Source: Clostridia bacterium
GTDB taxonomy: Bacteria > Bacillota > Clostridia > Oscillospirales > CAG-272
Length of the DNA: 13,479 bases
NCBI GenBank assembly: GCA_017407375.1
Contig: JAFQWT010000127.1
Coordinates: 1 to 13,479 of the forward strand
Direction of reading: 5' to 3'
Positions 1 to 6,259 of the stretch are shown in pieces. Position 1 is the first letter of the stretch, and each line of letters opens with the position of its first letter. A program made the translations under genes and the position numbers. Under the pieces are notes generated by a model that saw only the letters and a program-made list of their open reading frames with translations, did no database searches and was not told where the DNA came from.

Positions 1-44
1 AGCAGATCGAGCGCCTTGACGCACAGCTGAAGGGAGGCGAGTAA
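1..44 (+). CDS. C-terminal tail of the probable alpha subunit of a 2-oxoacid:ferredoxin oxidoreductase (partial)
   Basis: The frame beginning at base 3 reads ...QIERLDAQLKGGE followed by TAA at 42-44, one base before the next ATG. Only about 13 residues are visible, so the product cannot be recognised from its own sequence. The call rests on context: the next two genes are the beta and gamma subunits of a 2-oxoacid:ferredoxin oxidoreductase, and in such operons the alpha subunit usually lies immediately upstream of beta. The tail also contains the beta subunit's ribosome site (GGGAGG at 32-37), so the two genes are probably translationally coupled. Confidence 0.6.
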   Translation, partial: QIERLDAQLKGGE

Positions 45-45
45 C

Positions 46-867
46 ATGGCAGCCACCATCACCATGCCCGATTACCTGGCCGAGCGCATCGGCTCGCAGA
101 TCGCAGAGGGTGAGACCATCCGCGCCACCCGCCCGCACTCGCTCACCGACGCCATCACCAACTACTGCCCCGGCTGCCCCCACGGCATCATCCACCGTCT
201 GGTGGCGGAGGTCATGGATGAGCTGGGCATCGTCGGCAAGGCCATTGGCGTTGCCCCCGTTGGCTGCGCCGTTATGGCGTACGATTACTTCGCCTGCGAT
301 ATGATCGAGGCGGCCCATGGCCGTGCTCCCGCGGTGGCGACCGGCATCAAGCGTTGCCGCCCCGACAACGTCGTGTTCACCTACCAGGGGGATGGCGACC
401 TTGCCTCCATCGGCATGGCGGAGACCGTCCACTCGGCCGCAAGAAACGAGAACATTACCGTGATCTTCGTTAACAACGCCATCTACGGTATGACGGGCGG
501 TCAGATGGCCCCTACAAGTCTTCCCGGACAGGTCACGCAGACCTCGCCCTACGGCCGTGACGTCAAGCATTGCGGCTGGCCGATCCGCGTCAGCGAGATG
601 CTGGCGACCCTTGAGGGCCCCGAGTACGTGGCGCGCGTGGCGGTCAATAACGTCAAAAACGTGAGAAACGCCAAGAAGGCCATCAAGAAGGCGTTTGAGA
701 ACCAGATCGCGGGCAAGGGCTTCTCGCTCGTTGAGGTCGTCTCTGCCTGCCCCACCAACTGGGGTATGACGCCGGAGAAGGCGCTCGAGTGGGTGGAGAG
801 CGATATGCTGCCCTTCTACCCGATCGGCGTTTACAAGGACAGAAGCGCTGCCGAGGAGGAGAAGTAA
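46..867 (+). CDS. 2-oxoacid:ferredoxin oxidoreductase, beta (TPP-binding) subunit
   Basis: This is the thiamine-pyrophosphate subunit of an enzyme that oxidatively decarboxylates 2-oxoacids to acyl-CoA while reducing ferredoxin, in the cytoplasm. The 273-aa protein has the family's N-terminal CPGCPHG motif (residues 41-47) and the TPP/Mg motif GDGD (115-118), followed about 28 residues later by NNAIYGMTGGQ (143-153). It then has the TSLPGQ...TSPYGRD segment (157-171) typical of the 2-oxoglutarate and 2-oxoisovalerate types. The length is normal for the family. The ATG at 46 has GGGAGG about 8 bases upstream and follows the previous stop by one base. Beta ends one base before gamma, so the genes form one operon. 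The substrate (2-oxoglutarate, branched-chain or another 2-oxoacid) cannot be fixed from this subunit, so no kor or vor symbol is given. Confidence 0.93.
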   Translation: MAATITMPDYLAERIGSQIAEGETIRATRPHSLTDAITNYCPGCPHGIIHRLVAEVMDELGIVGKAIGVAPVGCAVMAYDYFACDMIEAAHGRAPAVATGIKRCRPDNVVFTYQGDGDLASIGMAETVHSAARNENITVIFVNNAIYGMTGGQMAPTSLPGQVTQTSPYGRDVKHCGWPIRVSEMLATLEGPEYVARVAVNNVKNVRNAKKAIKKAFENQIAGKGFSLVEVVSACPTNWGMTPEKALEWVESDMLPFYPIGVYKDRSAAEEEK

Positions 868-868
868 G

Positions 869-1405
869 ATGAAGACGACACAGATTCTTTTTGCCGGCTT
901 CGGTGGACAGGGCATCCTGTTCTCCGGTAAGTTCCTCGCCTATAAGGGCCTTGTTGAGGAGCTCCAGGTATCCTGGCTCCCCTCCTACGGCCCCGAGATG
1001 CGTGGCGGCACCGCCAACTGCAGCGTTATCCTCTCGGATTCGCCCGTTGGCTCGCCCATCATCACCACGCCCGACGTTCTTATCGCTATGAACGCCCCCT
1101 CGCTTCTCAAGTACGTGGATGCCGTCGCCCCCGGCGGCCAGATCTACGTGGACTCCTCGCTCATCGACGTGAAGGTCGAGCGCACCGACGTTGAGGTGTT
1201 CTACATCCCCGCCACCCAGATGGCGAAGGATGAGGGTATCTCCTCGCTGGCCAACATGATCATCGTCGGCCACCTGCTGGCCCACCACCCTGAGCTCTCC
1301 TTTGAGGGCACCGAGGGCGTGGTCGATAAGCTGGTCCCCCCGAAGAAGGAAGCGCTCAAGGCGCTCAACGTCAAGGCGCTGGCCCTCGGCCGCGACTACA
1401 AGTAA
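869..1405 (+). CDS. 2-oxoacid:ferredoxin oxidoreductase, gamma subunit
   Basis: The 178-aa protein is the gamma subunit of the same oxidoreductase, the domain that completes the CoA- and substrate-binding assembly of the complex. It opens with the diagnostic GFGGQG loop (residues 10-15) and carries SYGPEMRGGTANC (about 39-51), both highly conserved in this family. Its length is typical. It starts one base after the beta stop, and its ribosome site (GAGGAG) lies inside the end of the beta gene, so the two are probably translationally coupled at equal dose. It is the last gene of the operon: its stop codon touches a strong intrinsic terminator. Known of the family: alpha, beta and gamma, often with a small ferredoxin-like delta, form the enzyme. 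Delta is not seen here and may lie upstream of the window. Confidence 0.93.
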   Translation: MKTTQILFAGFGGQGILFSGKFLAYKGLVEELQVSWLPSYGPEMRGGTANCSVILSDSPVGSPIITTPDVLIAMNAPSLLKYVDAVAPGGQIYVDSSLIDVKVERTDVEVFYIPATQMAKDEGISSLANMIIVGHLLAHHPELSFEGTEGVVDKLVPPKKEALKALNVKALALGRDYK

Positions 1406-1440
1406 AAAAGAAAAAGGAGCGCAAGCTCCTTTTTCTTTTT
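1405..1440 (+). terminator. Strong intrinsic terminator of the oxidoreductase operon
   Basis: A perfect 16-bp inverted repeat (1405-1420 with 1425-1440) encloses a GCAA tetraloop. The core is GGAGC/GCTCC and the arms are A5GA5 and T5CT5, so the right arm also supplies the U-tract. The repeat starts on the last base of the gamma stop codon. Its A-tract/T-tract symmetry means it could also stop transcription arriving from the right on the minus strand. Confidence 0.93.
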
Positions 1441-1557
1441 GCACCACCCCGTCGCTCCACGCCCGCCTGCCTGCTATACCCGCACTCGCTGCCGCATCTG
1501 CCACACTTCCTCACGGCCACTCCTCGCCGTCCCTTCGTCACTTTTTTGACTCGCCCT
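1441..1557. other. Gene-free GC-rich spacer after the oxidoreductase operon
   Basis: This stretch is pyrimidine-rich on the plus strand and holds no convincing gene. Open frames crossing it on either strand are low-complexity (Arg/Ser-rich) and run into the terminator or neighbouring gene. No RNA gene was recognised. It marks the last GC-rich DNA before the AT-rich island. Confidence 0.5.
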
Positions 1558-1585
1558 TGCAACGGGCAGCTGTCTGTGCTATAAT
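1558..1585 (+). promoter_or_regulatory. Extended -10 promoter with no obvious gene downstream
   Basis: TTGCAA (1558-1563) is followed by a 16-bp spacer and a perfect TATAAT (1580-1585) preceded by TG at 1577-1578, giving the extended -10 TGCTATAAT. An alternative -35, TTGACT at 1546-1551, is too far away (28 bp). The promoter points right into about 190 bp of AT-rich DNA without a normal gene and then into the convergent methylase operon. It may be a remnant of a native gene displaced by the island, or drive a small RNA. Confidence 0.65.
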
Positions 1586-1780
1586 AGGGAAGCAAAGCAT
1601 CACTTAATTCAGGTGAAAAGTCATTAAAAAATCGAAGGATTGGTTCCATGATGACTGTTTCCGGTTGGGTGTATTGATATATGGCAATATGGGTATGCCA
1701 AATTGGATCTTTTAGGTCAATTTTTCGTATAAGTCAAGAAGAAAGGCTGTGTTGTATATTTTAGAAAATGGGAATAAAAA
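1586..1780. other. AT-rich gene-free stretch with a possible decapitated gene start
   Basis: Downstream of the orphan promoter, GAAGGA (1634-1639) sits 8 bases before tandem ATG codons at 1648 and 1651, a credible translation start. The frame, however, stops after nine residues (MMTVSGWVY, stop ending at 1677). A second ATG at 1681 opens 27 codons without a ribosome site. No known RNA fold was recognised. The start may be the truncated beginning of a native gene cut by insertion of the restriction-modification island, or a short leader peptide; the evidence does not decide between them. Confidence 0.3.
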
Positions 1781-1813
1781 TATAAAGGCAACTGCGGAGC
1801 AGTCGCCTTTATA
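1771..1813 (-). terminator. Intrinsic terminator of the methyltransferase operon
   Basis: A 15-bp stem (1781-1795 with 1799-1813) has one A/C mismatch and a 3-nt loop (GGA at 1796-1798). Read on the minus strand it follows the D12 methylase stop codon (1816-1818) within a few bases and continues into ATATTTTTATTCC as the U-tract. The stem edges TATAAAGGC/GCCTTTATA are perfectly paired. Confidence 0.85.
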
Positions 1814-1815
1814 TA

Positions 1816-2847
1816 TCATTTACATGAGCACGAAAGAAGAACTTCCTTAACCTTGGTTAACCCCTTTCCCTGTGTGGAATGTGCATAATCAATATATTCA
1901 ACTTTGGTAGAATCAAAACTATTGCCGCACAAAGAAATCAGATTATCGACTGAAAAAACTCCATTGGTTGAATAACTGATAACAAGATTTTTGTGATTAG
2001 TACAGCAGAAATTGATTATTTTTCGAAATTCGTTTTTTACTTTGCTCTTGTAACAAAAATTGCTCATAAAACGGTCACCTCGATATTTTGCTTTATAAAA
2101 TACTTTCGGCGAGTCATATTTGACCATTGTTTCAAGGATATGATAAAAACGGGAATATTGCTCTTGCGAGTAAGGGCTATCTAAATAGATGGTATCAACG
2201 GCATACATATCATTGCTAGATAACAGATCATTATAATCACCGCAAAATGCTTTGTTTTCTGTGCCCGTTATAATTATGTTTGAGTAATTATCGCATTTGT
2301 CATAGAATTCGTTTAATAATTGCATTTTCTGTAGCGGTATTATTCTTCTGTGTTCAGCTGGCATGTATTGTGCAAAATGTCCAGGGGTTGATTGCACCTT
2401 GCACATTGCCGCCATAAGGGCCAATAGGTAGAGGTTCTTTTTGTTATCGTTCGAAACTTGCTCTATTGCATAACGGATAGAGTCAATATCAGCACATTGG
2501 TGCTGTGAAAAATATGTGCCGCTGTATGTTTCTTCAAAAAAATGATAATGTTTTTCCTTGATATTAAAAGAGTAATTGGTAAACAAATCAAGCTTTGCAG
2601 TTTTTGAATCAATGAAGTCTTTTTGATTAACAATGATAGCGTTGCTGATAGTTCGACTATATTCTTGGACATCGTTGGTGTAAACAGTAAAGTAACGTTT
2701 TAACGCATATGCTACTGAATTTGTGCCAGCCATTATATCTAGGACAGTACCATCCGTTGGTGTTACTCGTTGAATAGCGGGGACGATTTTATCCAGGAGC
2801 GCAGTTTTTACACCCATGTATCTTATGGTATCGATAGTGTCCATCAT
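1816..2847 (-). CDS. D12-class DNA adenine-N6 methyltransferase of the restriction-modification island (DSPY variant)
   Basis: Predicted modification enzyme transferring a methyl group from S-adenosylmethionine to adenine in the host's copies of the recognition site. The start chosen is the ATG overlapping the previous stop (ATGA), which has GGGAG 5-6 bases upstream. This gives 343 aa; an in-frame ATG at 2859 lacks such a site and would add four residues. Near the N-terminus is RYMGVKTALLDKI, the usual D12 opening that binds SAM (about residues 9-21), then motif I VLDIMAGTNSV (35-45), and TNDVQEYS (57-64). The catalytic motif IV reads YLDSPYSQEQYSRFYH (221-236), where the D12 family normally has DPPY. 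Base composition is AT-rich, unlike the flanks. It is the last gene of the minus operon, with a terminator just after it. The Pro-to-Ser change may be tolerated, but activity is not certain. Confidence 0.85.
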   Translation of the reverse strand: MMDTIDTIRYMGVKTALLDKIVPAIQRVTPTDGTVLDIMAGTNSVAYALKRYFTVYTNDVQEYSRTISNAIIVNQKDFIDSKTAKLDLFTNYSFNIKEKHYHFFEETYSGTYFSQHQCADIDSIRYAIEQVSNDNKKNLYLLALMAAMCKVQSTPGHFAQYMPAEHRRIIPLQKMQLLNEFYDKCDNYSNIIITGTENKAFCGDYNDLLSSNDMYAVDTIYLDSPYSQEQYSRFYHILETMVKYDSPKVFYKAKYRGDRFMSNFCYKSKVKNEFRKIINFCCTNHKNLVISYSTNGVFSVDNLISLCGNSFDSTKVEYIDYAHSTQGKGLTKVKEVLLSCSCK

Positions 2848-4130
2848 TGCTTCTCCCAAATTATTATATAGTCGTGTGTGATGATGTCGCTATATGTGTT
2901 GCGCGCCGTTGTAAGAGAGCGACTATTGTTGTTTATTTCGTCAAGAAAAACATCGTGTAGTATCAGACCGTATTTTTTCGCAATTATCGACATGAATCTA
3001 CCTGTTTCAATTTTTGTTTTTTTGATTTTGCTGTCGGAAATTTTTACAACGGCTTTGCCTCCTGTTTTCAGTACAAGGCTCATTTTCGAAAGCACTTTCT
3101 CCATTTGAATGAAAAATTCACTGATTATCTTTGCGCTTTTGCGGTCAAGAGCTGCTATGCTGGCGATTTGTGCATCGATTTCATCGTAACCGGTTAATTC
3201 ATATGAAGCGTATTCAGCTTTTCGCAACATATCGTTCCCCAACATTTGATGCGCTAAGGCGGAATATTCAGTGCTGCTCTTGATGTACTCCATCCAATAC
3301 ATCTCCAACTTCAAAGTTTCAATATACCTTACCGAGGAAATGTACGGTGGGTTTGTTACGATGAGACTTACAGTGTTTTCTAAATCGGTAACATCATATT
3401 GAGTGCTATCGGCGAGAATGATTTCGGCGTCTTCGGATATATTTGCCTCCTCATAATAGGAAACCCGTTTTTTGATGGCCCTCTCAAAGGAGGCGATGAC
3501 ATCAATATGAATTTTTCCTTCGGCCTCTAATGCGCGCATCCGTTTACTTATACCTGGGAACACATGCATAGTATCGGCATTGCTGACGTTGCGCAGAATA
3601 GCAGAAATAGTCATAAAATAGAAATTCTTGTAATCTTCTGCGACTATTTCATCCGCCGGAGAACGGTTATCAAAAAAATCTTCGACGGCTTTTTTGATTC
3701 TAATTAGATCGAGTTGAACAAAATCTTTGAACCAATGCTCCCTGTTTAATACATAAGGATAATCCGCTTCGGTGATAATATAGTTTTTGCTTTTTAAGAG
3801 ACGAAGGATTTCTTCGTTAAACCGATTCAAAAGCAATGGATTTAGTTTTTTTGTTTTTGTGGAAGCTATTTTTTGTGCTAAAGGGTTAATTTCAAATCCT
3901 ACAAATTTTCGCCCCCTCGTTATGGCTTCAACCGCTGTGGTTCCTGATCCCGAGAAAGGATCGAAAACAATTTCGCCGGGAACAGTAAATTCTTCTATTG
4001 CTACTGCTGGTATCGCTGGAATTAACTTGCCATAATATCGGTGAAAAGAATGAATCCCTAGCCGCTCTTCACCTTTTGCATCATCCAACTTTTTTTTGAA
4101 ACTGCTATTTTGATTAATCTCAAACTTCAT
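2844..4130 (-). CDS. Site-specific DNA methyltransferase (NPPY type, N6-adenine or N4-cytosine)
   Basis: The 428-aa protein is the second modification enzyme of the island. It begins with a segment matching the HxYPAKFIPxxP signature of these enzymes (IHSFHRYYGKLIPAIP, residues 26-41). SAM-binding motif I follows, FDPFSGSGTTAVEA (56-69), then FVGFEINPLA (76-85). The catalytic motif IV is VTNPPYISSVRYIETLKLE (258-276), and a C-terminal KTGGKAVVKISDS strand resembles motif VIII-type regions. The central 100-250 segment, between motifs I and IV, probably contains target recognition. The ATG overlaps the end of the upstream small gene by 11 bp, and AAGGAG lies 7 bases before it. Its own stop overlaps the next ATG, so the three genes are translationally coupled. 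Two methylases in one system usually mean an asymmetric recognition site, one enzyme per strand. NPPY does not decide adenine versus cytosine. Confidence 0.9.
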   Translation of the reverse strand: MKFEINQNSSFKKKLDDAKGEERLGIHSFHRYYGKLIPAIPAVAIEEFTVPGEIVFDPFSGSGTTAVEAITRGRKFVGFEINPLAQKIASTKTKKLNPLLLNRFNEEILRLLKSKNYIITEADYPYVLNREHWFKDFVQLDLIRIKKAVEDFFDNRSPADEIVAEDYKNFYFMTISAILRNVSNADTMHVFPGISKRMRALEAEGKIHIDVIASFERAIKKRVSYYEEANISEDAEIILADSTQYDVTDLENTVSLIVTNPPYISSVRYIETLKLEMYWMEYIKSSTEYSALAHQMLGNDMLRKAEYASYELTGYDEIDAQIASIAALDRKSAKIISEFFIQMEKVLSKMSLVLKTGGKAVVKISDSKIKKTKIETGRFMSIIAKKYGLILHDVFLDEINNNSRSLTTARNTYSDIITHDYIIIWEKQ

Positions 4131-4458
4131 CGGTAATCTCCTTGATGAGCGTCACGGATAGGGCTTTGCAGTGCATCTCAATGATTTTGGCCACATCTTT
4201 TTTTGTGTCCTGCTCGTCTTCATAATTATTTCCAAAGTCAAATACGTTTTTCAAAAGAACATTTTTTATGTACATGACAAAACAGAGAAGTTTTTCTTTA
4301 CTTACTCGTGTGGGGGATATTCCATTCAGTACTACGCGAAGGTTGTTATAGTCGAGTGGGTTGTCGGGGGCGTAATCGTTGTAGTTTTCGCAAACCGCTT
4401 TTAAGTTTAGAAAGGGGCGAATCTTATTCAAATAATTAATCATTTCGGTTTTGCTCAT
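4120..4458 (-). CDS. Small protein of the restriction-modification operon, putative DNA-binding regulator
   Basis: I do not recognise this family with certainty. The chosen ATG at 4458 has a near-ideal GAGGAGGTG ribosome site 6 bases upstream, giving 112 aa beginning MSKTEMINYLNKIRPFL. An in-frame ATG at 4497 would add 13 residues but lies upstream of that site and inside the promoter. The protein is helical-looking and lacks membrane segments. Residues about 18-55 (LKAVCENYN...YNNLRVVLNGISPTRVSKEKL) have the spacing of a phage-repressor-like helix-turn-helix ending in the common VLNG turn; this is inference. A small protein encoded first in the methylase operon and divergent from the nuclease is where control proteins of type II systems sit. 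The paired direct repeats beside it are candidate operators. It overlaps the next gene by 11 bp. Confidence 0.7.
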   Translation of the reverse strand: MSKTEMINYLNKIRPFLNLKAVCENYNDYAPDNPLDYNNLRVVLNGISPTRVSKEKLLCFVMYIKNVLLKNVFDFGNNYEDEQDTKKDVAKIIEMHCKALSVTLIKEITDEV

Positions 4459-4475
4459 AGCACACCTCCTCACCC

Positions 4476-4504
4476 ATTTTACACTAAAAACAATCATTTG
4501 TCAA
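4476..4504 (-). promoter_or_regulatory. Promoter of the regulator-methyltransferase operon
   Basis: Read on the minus strand, TTGACA (4504-4499) is followed by a 17-bp spacer and TAAAAT (4481-4476). The -35 is a perfect consensus and the -10 is five of six. The regulator's ribosome site begins a few bases beyond the expected start point, so the leader is short. The left direct repeat covers the spacer and most of the -10, so a protein bound there would repress this promoter. Confidence 0.8.
4477..4496. repeat. Direct repeat 1 of the divergent control region (candidate operator)
   Basis: TTTTACACTAAAAACAATCA, matching repeat 2 at 19 of 20 positions. It overlaps the -10 and spacer of the minus-strand promoter. 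The two copies start 32 bp apart, close to three helical turns, so proteins bound at both would face the same side of the DNA. Confidence 0.75.
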
Positions 4505-4526
4505 TTGCTTTTACATTAAAAACAAT
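4498..4526 (+). promoter_or_regulatory. Possible weak promoter of the HNH endonuclease
   Basis: TTGTCA (4498-4503) with a 17-bp spacer and AACAAT (4521-4526) is the best plus-strand match in this gap. Its -35 overlaps the opposing promoter's -35, so the two would compete for polymerase. The -10 is poor (four of six) and lies inside repeat 2. The predicted start point would leave a leader of only about 10 bases before the ATG at 4544. A weak promoter next to an operator suits a delayed nuclease, but this call is tentative. Confidence 0.3.
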
Positions 4527-4528
4527 CA
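4509..4528. repeat. Direct repeat 2 of the divergent control region (candidate operator)
   Basis: TTTTACATTAAAAACAATCA, differing from repeat 1 at one base. It lies 12 bp after repeat 1 and ends just before the endonuclease ribosome site (GAAAGGTG, 4531-4538), so binding here would affect the plus-strand transcript. Confidence 0.75.
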
Positions 4529-4543
4529 AAGAAAGGTGAAAAA

Positions 4544-5728
4544 ATGAAACATTTTGCAATAGAAGAAAGGAACCTTGAGTTCAAAAATTTGCTCTCTGCG
4601 CCTGCTCCGGTTGGACGCATACTAAATTACATCTTTGAGGCGGGAAGCGGAAAATTGTTCCATAAAAATGGATATCGGTCGCTTGATTTTAGTGAAAGGA
4701 TTGGCTATGCTTGGACGACAGAGTTCATGATAGGTTTAGAATTGGTTTATAAAGGTTCAGATGTAGCCGATAAAACTGAACTTCTACTCTCCGATAGAGG
4801 GAAGCGAATATATGCACTCTTAAGCAGAAATTACACAAGATTCAGTGAAAAGACCGATGCCAAAGGAATTGCGAGCGTTACGCGCGAAATCCATGATTGC
4901 CATTCTGACTTGTATGATGAATTACTTCGTCTGTTTGTTACCTCTGTTCCTTTTCAAATTTTGCGAGAATTTCTCAATGAAAAAGGATTCCTTTATTACG
5001 ATCCCGAAATCTTCAAGGATGACTTCTTTGAGTGTGTCAAAACTGAGTATTCCGATGAAGCGGCTCCCCTTAATCGAGATTCGAGAACTCCGACTTCTCG
5101 AAATCGAGTTCCTAGTTTACTGCAACTTTGTGAGCTTTTTGGTATGCTAACATATGAAGGCCAAACTTTGAGATTTTGGCCCCAAAAAATAAATATTGCT
5201 GCTTCGGAAATGGCATATTCTGAGCGCGAAGTGCAGAAAGCTATTGAAAAAGATGGAGCGGTTTTGCTTGATTTTGATGCGGTGCTAAGAAAGTACGGCA
5301 TTGAAGGAACTGTTTTGGTAGAAGCTGTGGTTCGGAACGGCGCATTACAAAAAATGTTCAAACACAATCTGATGGTTGGTCAGTGCAGAAGATGTGCAGT
5401 TTGTGGCATGGAAACGCCTGATCTCTTGGTTGGTAGTCATATTAAGCCCGCGGCGCAGTCCAATGCTGCCGAAAAGGCCAACAGTAATAACGGGTTATTG
5501 CTGTGTTGCAATCACGACAAACTGTTTGATCGACACTTAATAACCTTTGATACTACGGATGGAAAGATAAAAATCTCAAAAAGCATTTCGGATGCGGATA
5601 AAACGAGGTTGGGGCTATCGGCCGAAGTTCAGTTGGATATTCGCTTGCTGAATGCAGAACGTGCGGCATATTTAAGTTTGCACAATATGGAATTTGAACG
5701 GTTGGAGGCGAACCGCAGGCCAACATAA
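4544..5728 (+). CDS. HNH restriction endonuclease, divergent from the methyltransferases
   Basis: Predicted nuclease cutting unmodified DNA at the site protected by the two neighbouring methylases. The 394-aa protein has a C-terminal HNH_2-type domain. A CAVCG element (residues 284-288, probable structural metal site) is followed by GSHIKPAA (297-304), where the His is the catalytic candidate. Then come NNGLLLCCNHDKLFDRHLITFD (315-336), with Asn and His/Asp in HNH-like positions. This layout is common in restriction-linked HNH proteins. The first 270 residues match nothing I recognise and probably carry DNA recognition and dimerisation. The ATG at 4544 has GAAAGGTG 5 bases upstream. The gene is AT-rich like the methylases and shares their 85-bp control region. 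A type IV (methyl-dependent) nuclease is an alternative, but pairing with two methylases makes type II more likely. Confidence 0.85.
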   Translation: MKHFAIEERNLEFKNLLSAPAPVGRILNYIFEAGSGKLFHKNGYRSLDFSERIGYAWTTEFMIGLELVYKGSDVADKTELLLSDRGKRIYALLSRNYTRFSEKTDAKGIASVTREIHDCHSDLYDELLRLFVTSVPFQILREFLNEKGFLYYDPEIFKDDFFECVKTEYSDEAAPLNRDSRTPTSRNRVPSLLQLCELFGMLTYEGQTLRFWPQKINIAASEMAYSEREVQKAIEKDGAVLLDFDAVLRKYGIEGTVLVEAVVRNGALQKMFKHNLMVGQCRRCAVCGMETPDLLVGSHIKPAAQSNAAEKANSNNGLLLCCNHDKLFDRHLITFDTTDGKIKISKSISDADKTRLGLSAEVQLDIRLLNAERAAYLSLHNMEFERLEANRRPT

Positions 5729-5743
5729 GGAGGGGGACGCCAC

Positions 5744-5764
5744 GAGAAAATCATAAATTTTCTC
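5744..5764 (+). terminator. AT-rich hairpin just after the HNH gene, possible weak terminator
   Basis: GAGAAAAT (5744-5751) pairs with ATTTTCTC (5757-5764) around a 5-nt loop. The outer GGGGGAC...CAC and GTG.TCCCC segments could extend the pairing imperfectly. It is followed by a run of C instead of T, so it is not a standard intrinsic terminator. It marks the right edge of the AT-rich island, beyond which DNA becomes C-rich. Confidence 0.35.
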
Positions 5765-5827
5765 TCCCCCCCGTGTCCCCGCCCGCGCCTCCATCCCCCC
5801 GCCGCCACTCTTTAAGAGAGAAGGACA

Positions 5828-5873
5828 CCCCGTGGCGTATCTGCTTATGCAGGCGCGTCACGGGGCTTTCTTA
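5828..5873 (+). terminator. Long-stem intrinsic terminator at the right flank of the island
   Basis: CCCCGTG (5828-5834) pairs with CACGGGG (5859-5865). The stem continues inward through GU-tolerant pairs to CTGC/GCAG (5841-5844 with 5849-5852) around a TTAT loop, about 17 pairs with one mismatch. CTTTCTTATGCTTTTT follows. It may serve the HNH gene 100 bases upstream, but its GC-rich composition matches the host rather than the island, so it may be left over from a native transcription unit. Confidence 0.75.
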
Positions 5874-6151
5874 TGCTTTTTAAGGAGCGCTGAGGGGGTA
5901 TACGAGCGCTTTGAGGACGGCAAAATGCCCTTAATGCCCCCCTTTTGGCCGATGCGCACCAATATTGACGAAAAACAGAAAAAACGCTAAAAAAAGCGAT
6001 ATTTTGTAAACAATACAATACACTCTACGCAGAGGAGAGTCAACTTTTGGCTTCTCTGCGACCCAAAATAGGTTTTTCGACCTGAAAATGAAAAAATTGG
6101 CACTCTACGATACGGAGACAGCGGAAATGAGCGTAAAAAAGGCAAATATTC
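5866..6151. other. Gene-free AT-rich stretch upstream of the envelope cluster promoter
   Basis: No credible gene is seen. Small structures are present: the palindrome AGCGCT twice (5886-5891 and 5905-5910), a GGCA/TGCC hairpin near 5920, a hairpin CGCAGAG/CTCTGCG (6028-6034 with 6054-6060), and a 9-bp direct repeat CACTCTACG (6021 and 6101). A 65-codon minus-strand frame crosses it but starts inside the promoter and has no ribosome site. Some of these could be regulator sites for the downstream promoter; nothing assigns them. Confidence 0.4.
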
Positions 6152-6180
6152 TTGACTTTTTGTCGGAGAGGTACTATACT
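6152..6180 (+). promoter_or_regulatory. Main promoter of the YwaF-ABC-lipoprotein cluster
   Basis: TTGACT (6152-6157), a 17-bp spacer and TATACT (6175-6180) give a near-consensus housekeeping promoter. The ATG is at 6322, so the leader is about 135 bases. Confidence 0.78.
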
Positions 6181-6208
6181 TCACGTATCACATATAGTCA
6201 TATATAAT
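6180..6208 (+). promoter_or_regulatory. Possible second promoter of the same cluster
   Basis: TTCACG (6180-6185), 17 bp, then a perfect TATAAT (6203-6208). The -35 is weak and abuts the first promoter's -10, so the -10 match may simply reflect the AT-rich run here. Confidence 0.3.
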
Positions 6209-6259
6209 ATTTAGGAAACTTGTGTCGGGCGCTGTCCGATGCACCATTCGGCATAGACC

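Noticed and set aside
683..1504. Long minus-strand open frame opposite the oxidoreductase beta and gamma genes
   Set aside because: It is the mirror of well-identified genes, crosses a perfect terminator and has low-complexity Arg/Gly/Asp-rich sequence; GC-rich codon usage creates such frames.
1371..1649. Minus-strand 92-codon frame at the oxidoreductase terminator
   Set aside because: It reads through the terminator hairpin and ends in Arg-rich low-complexity sequence.
1586..1780. tRNA or attachment-site remnant at the island edge
   Set aside because: GGTTCC near 1642 recalls a T-loop, but there is no cloverleaf pairing, no CCA end, no matching copy at the right junction and no integrase in the island.
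5987..6184. 65-codon minus-strand frame in the gene-free region
   Set aside because: Its start lies within the cluster promoter, it has no ribosome site, and its sequence looks like no known small protein.
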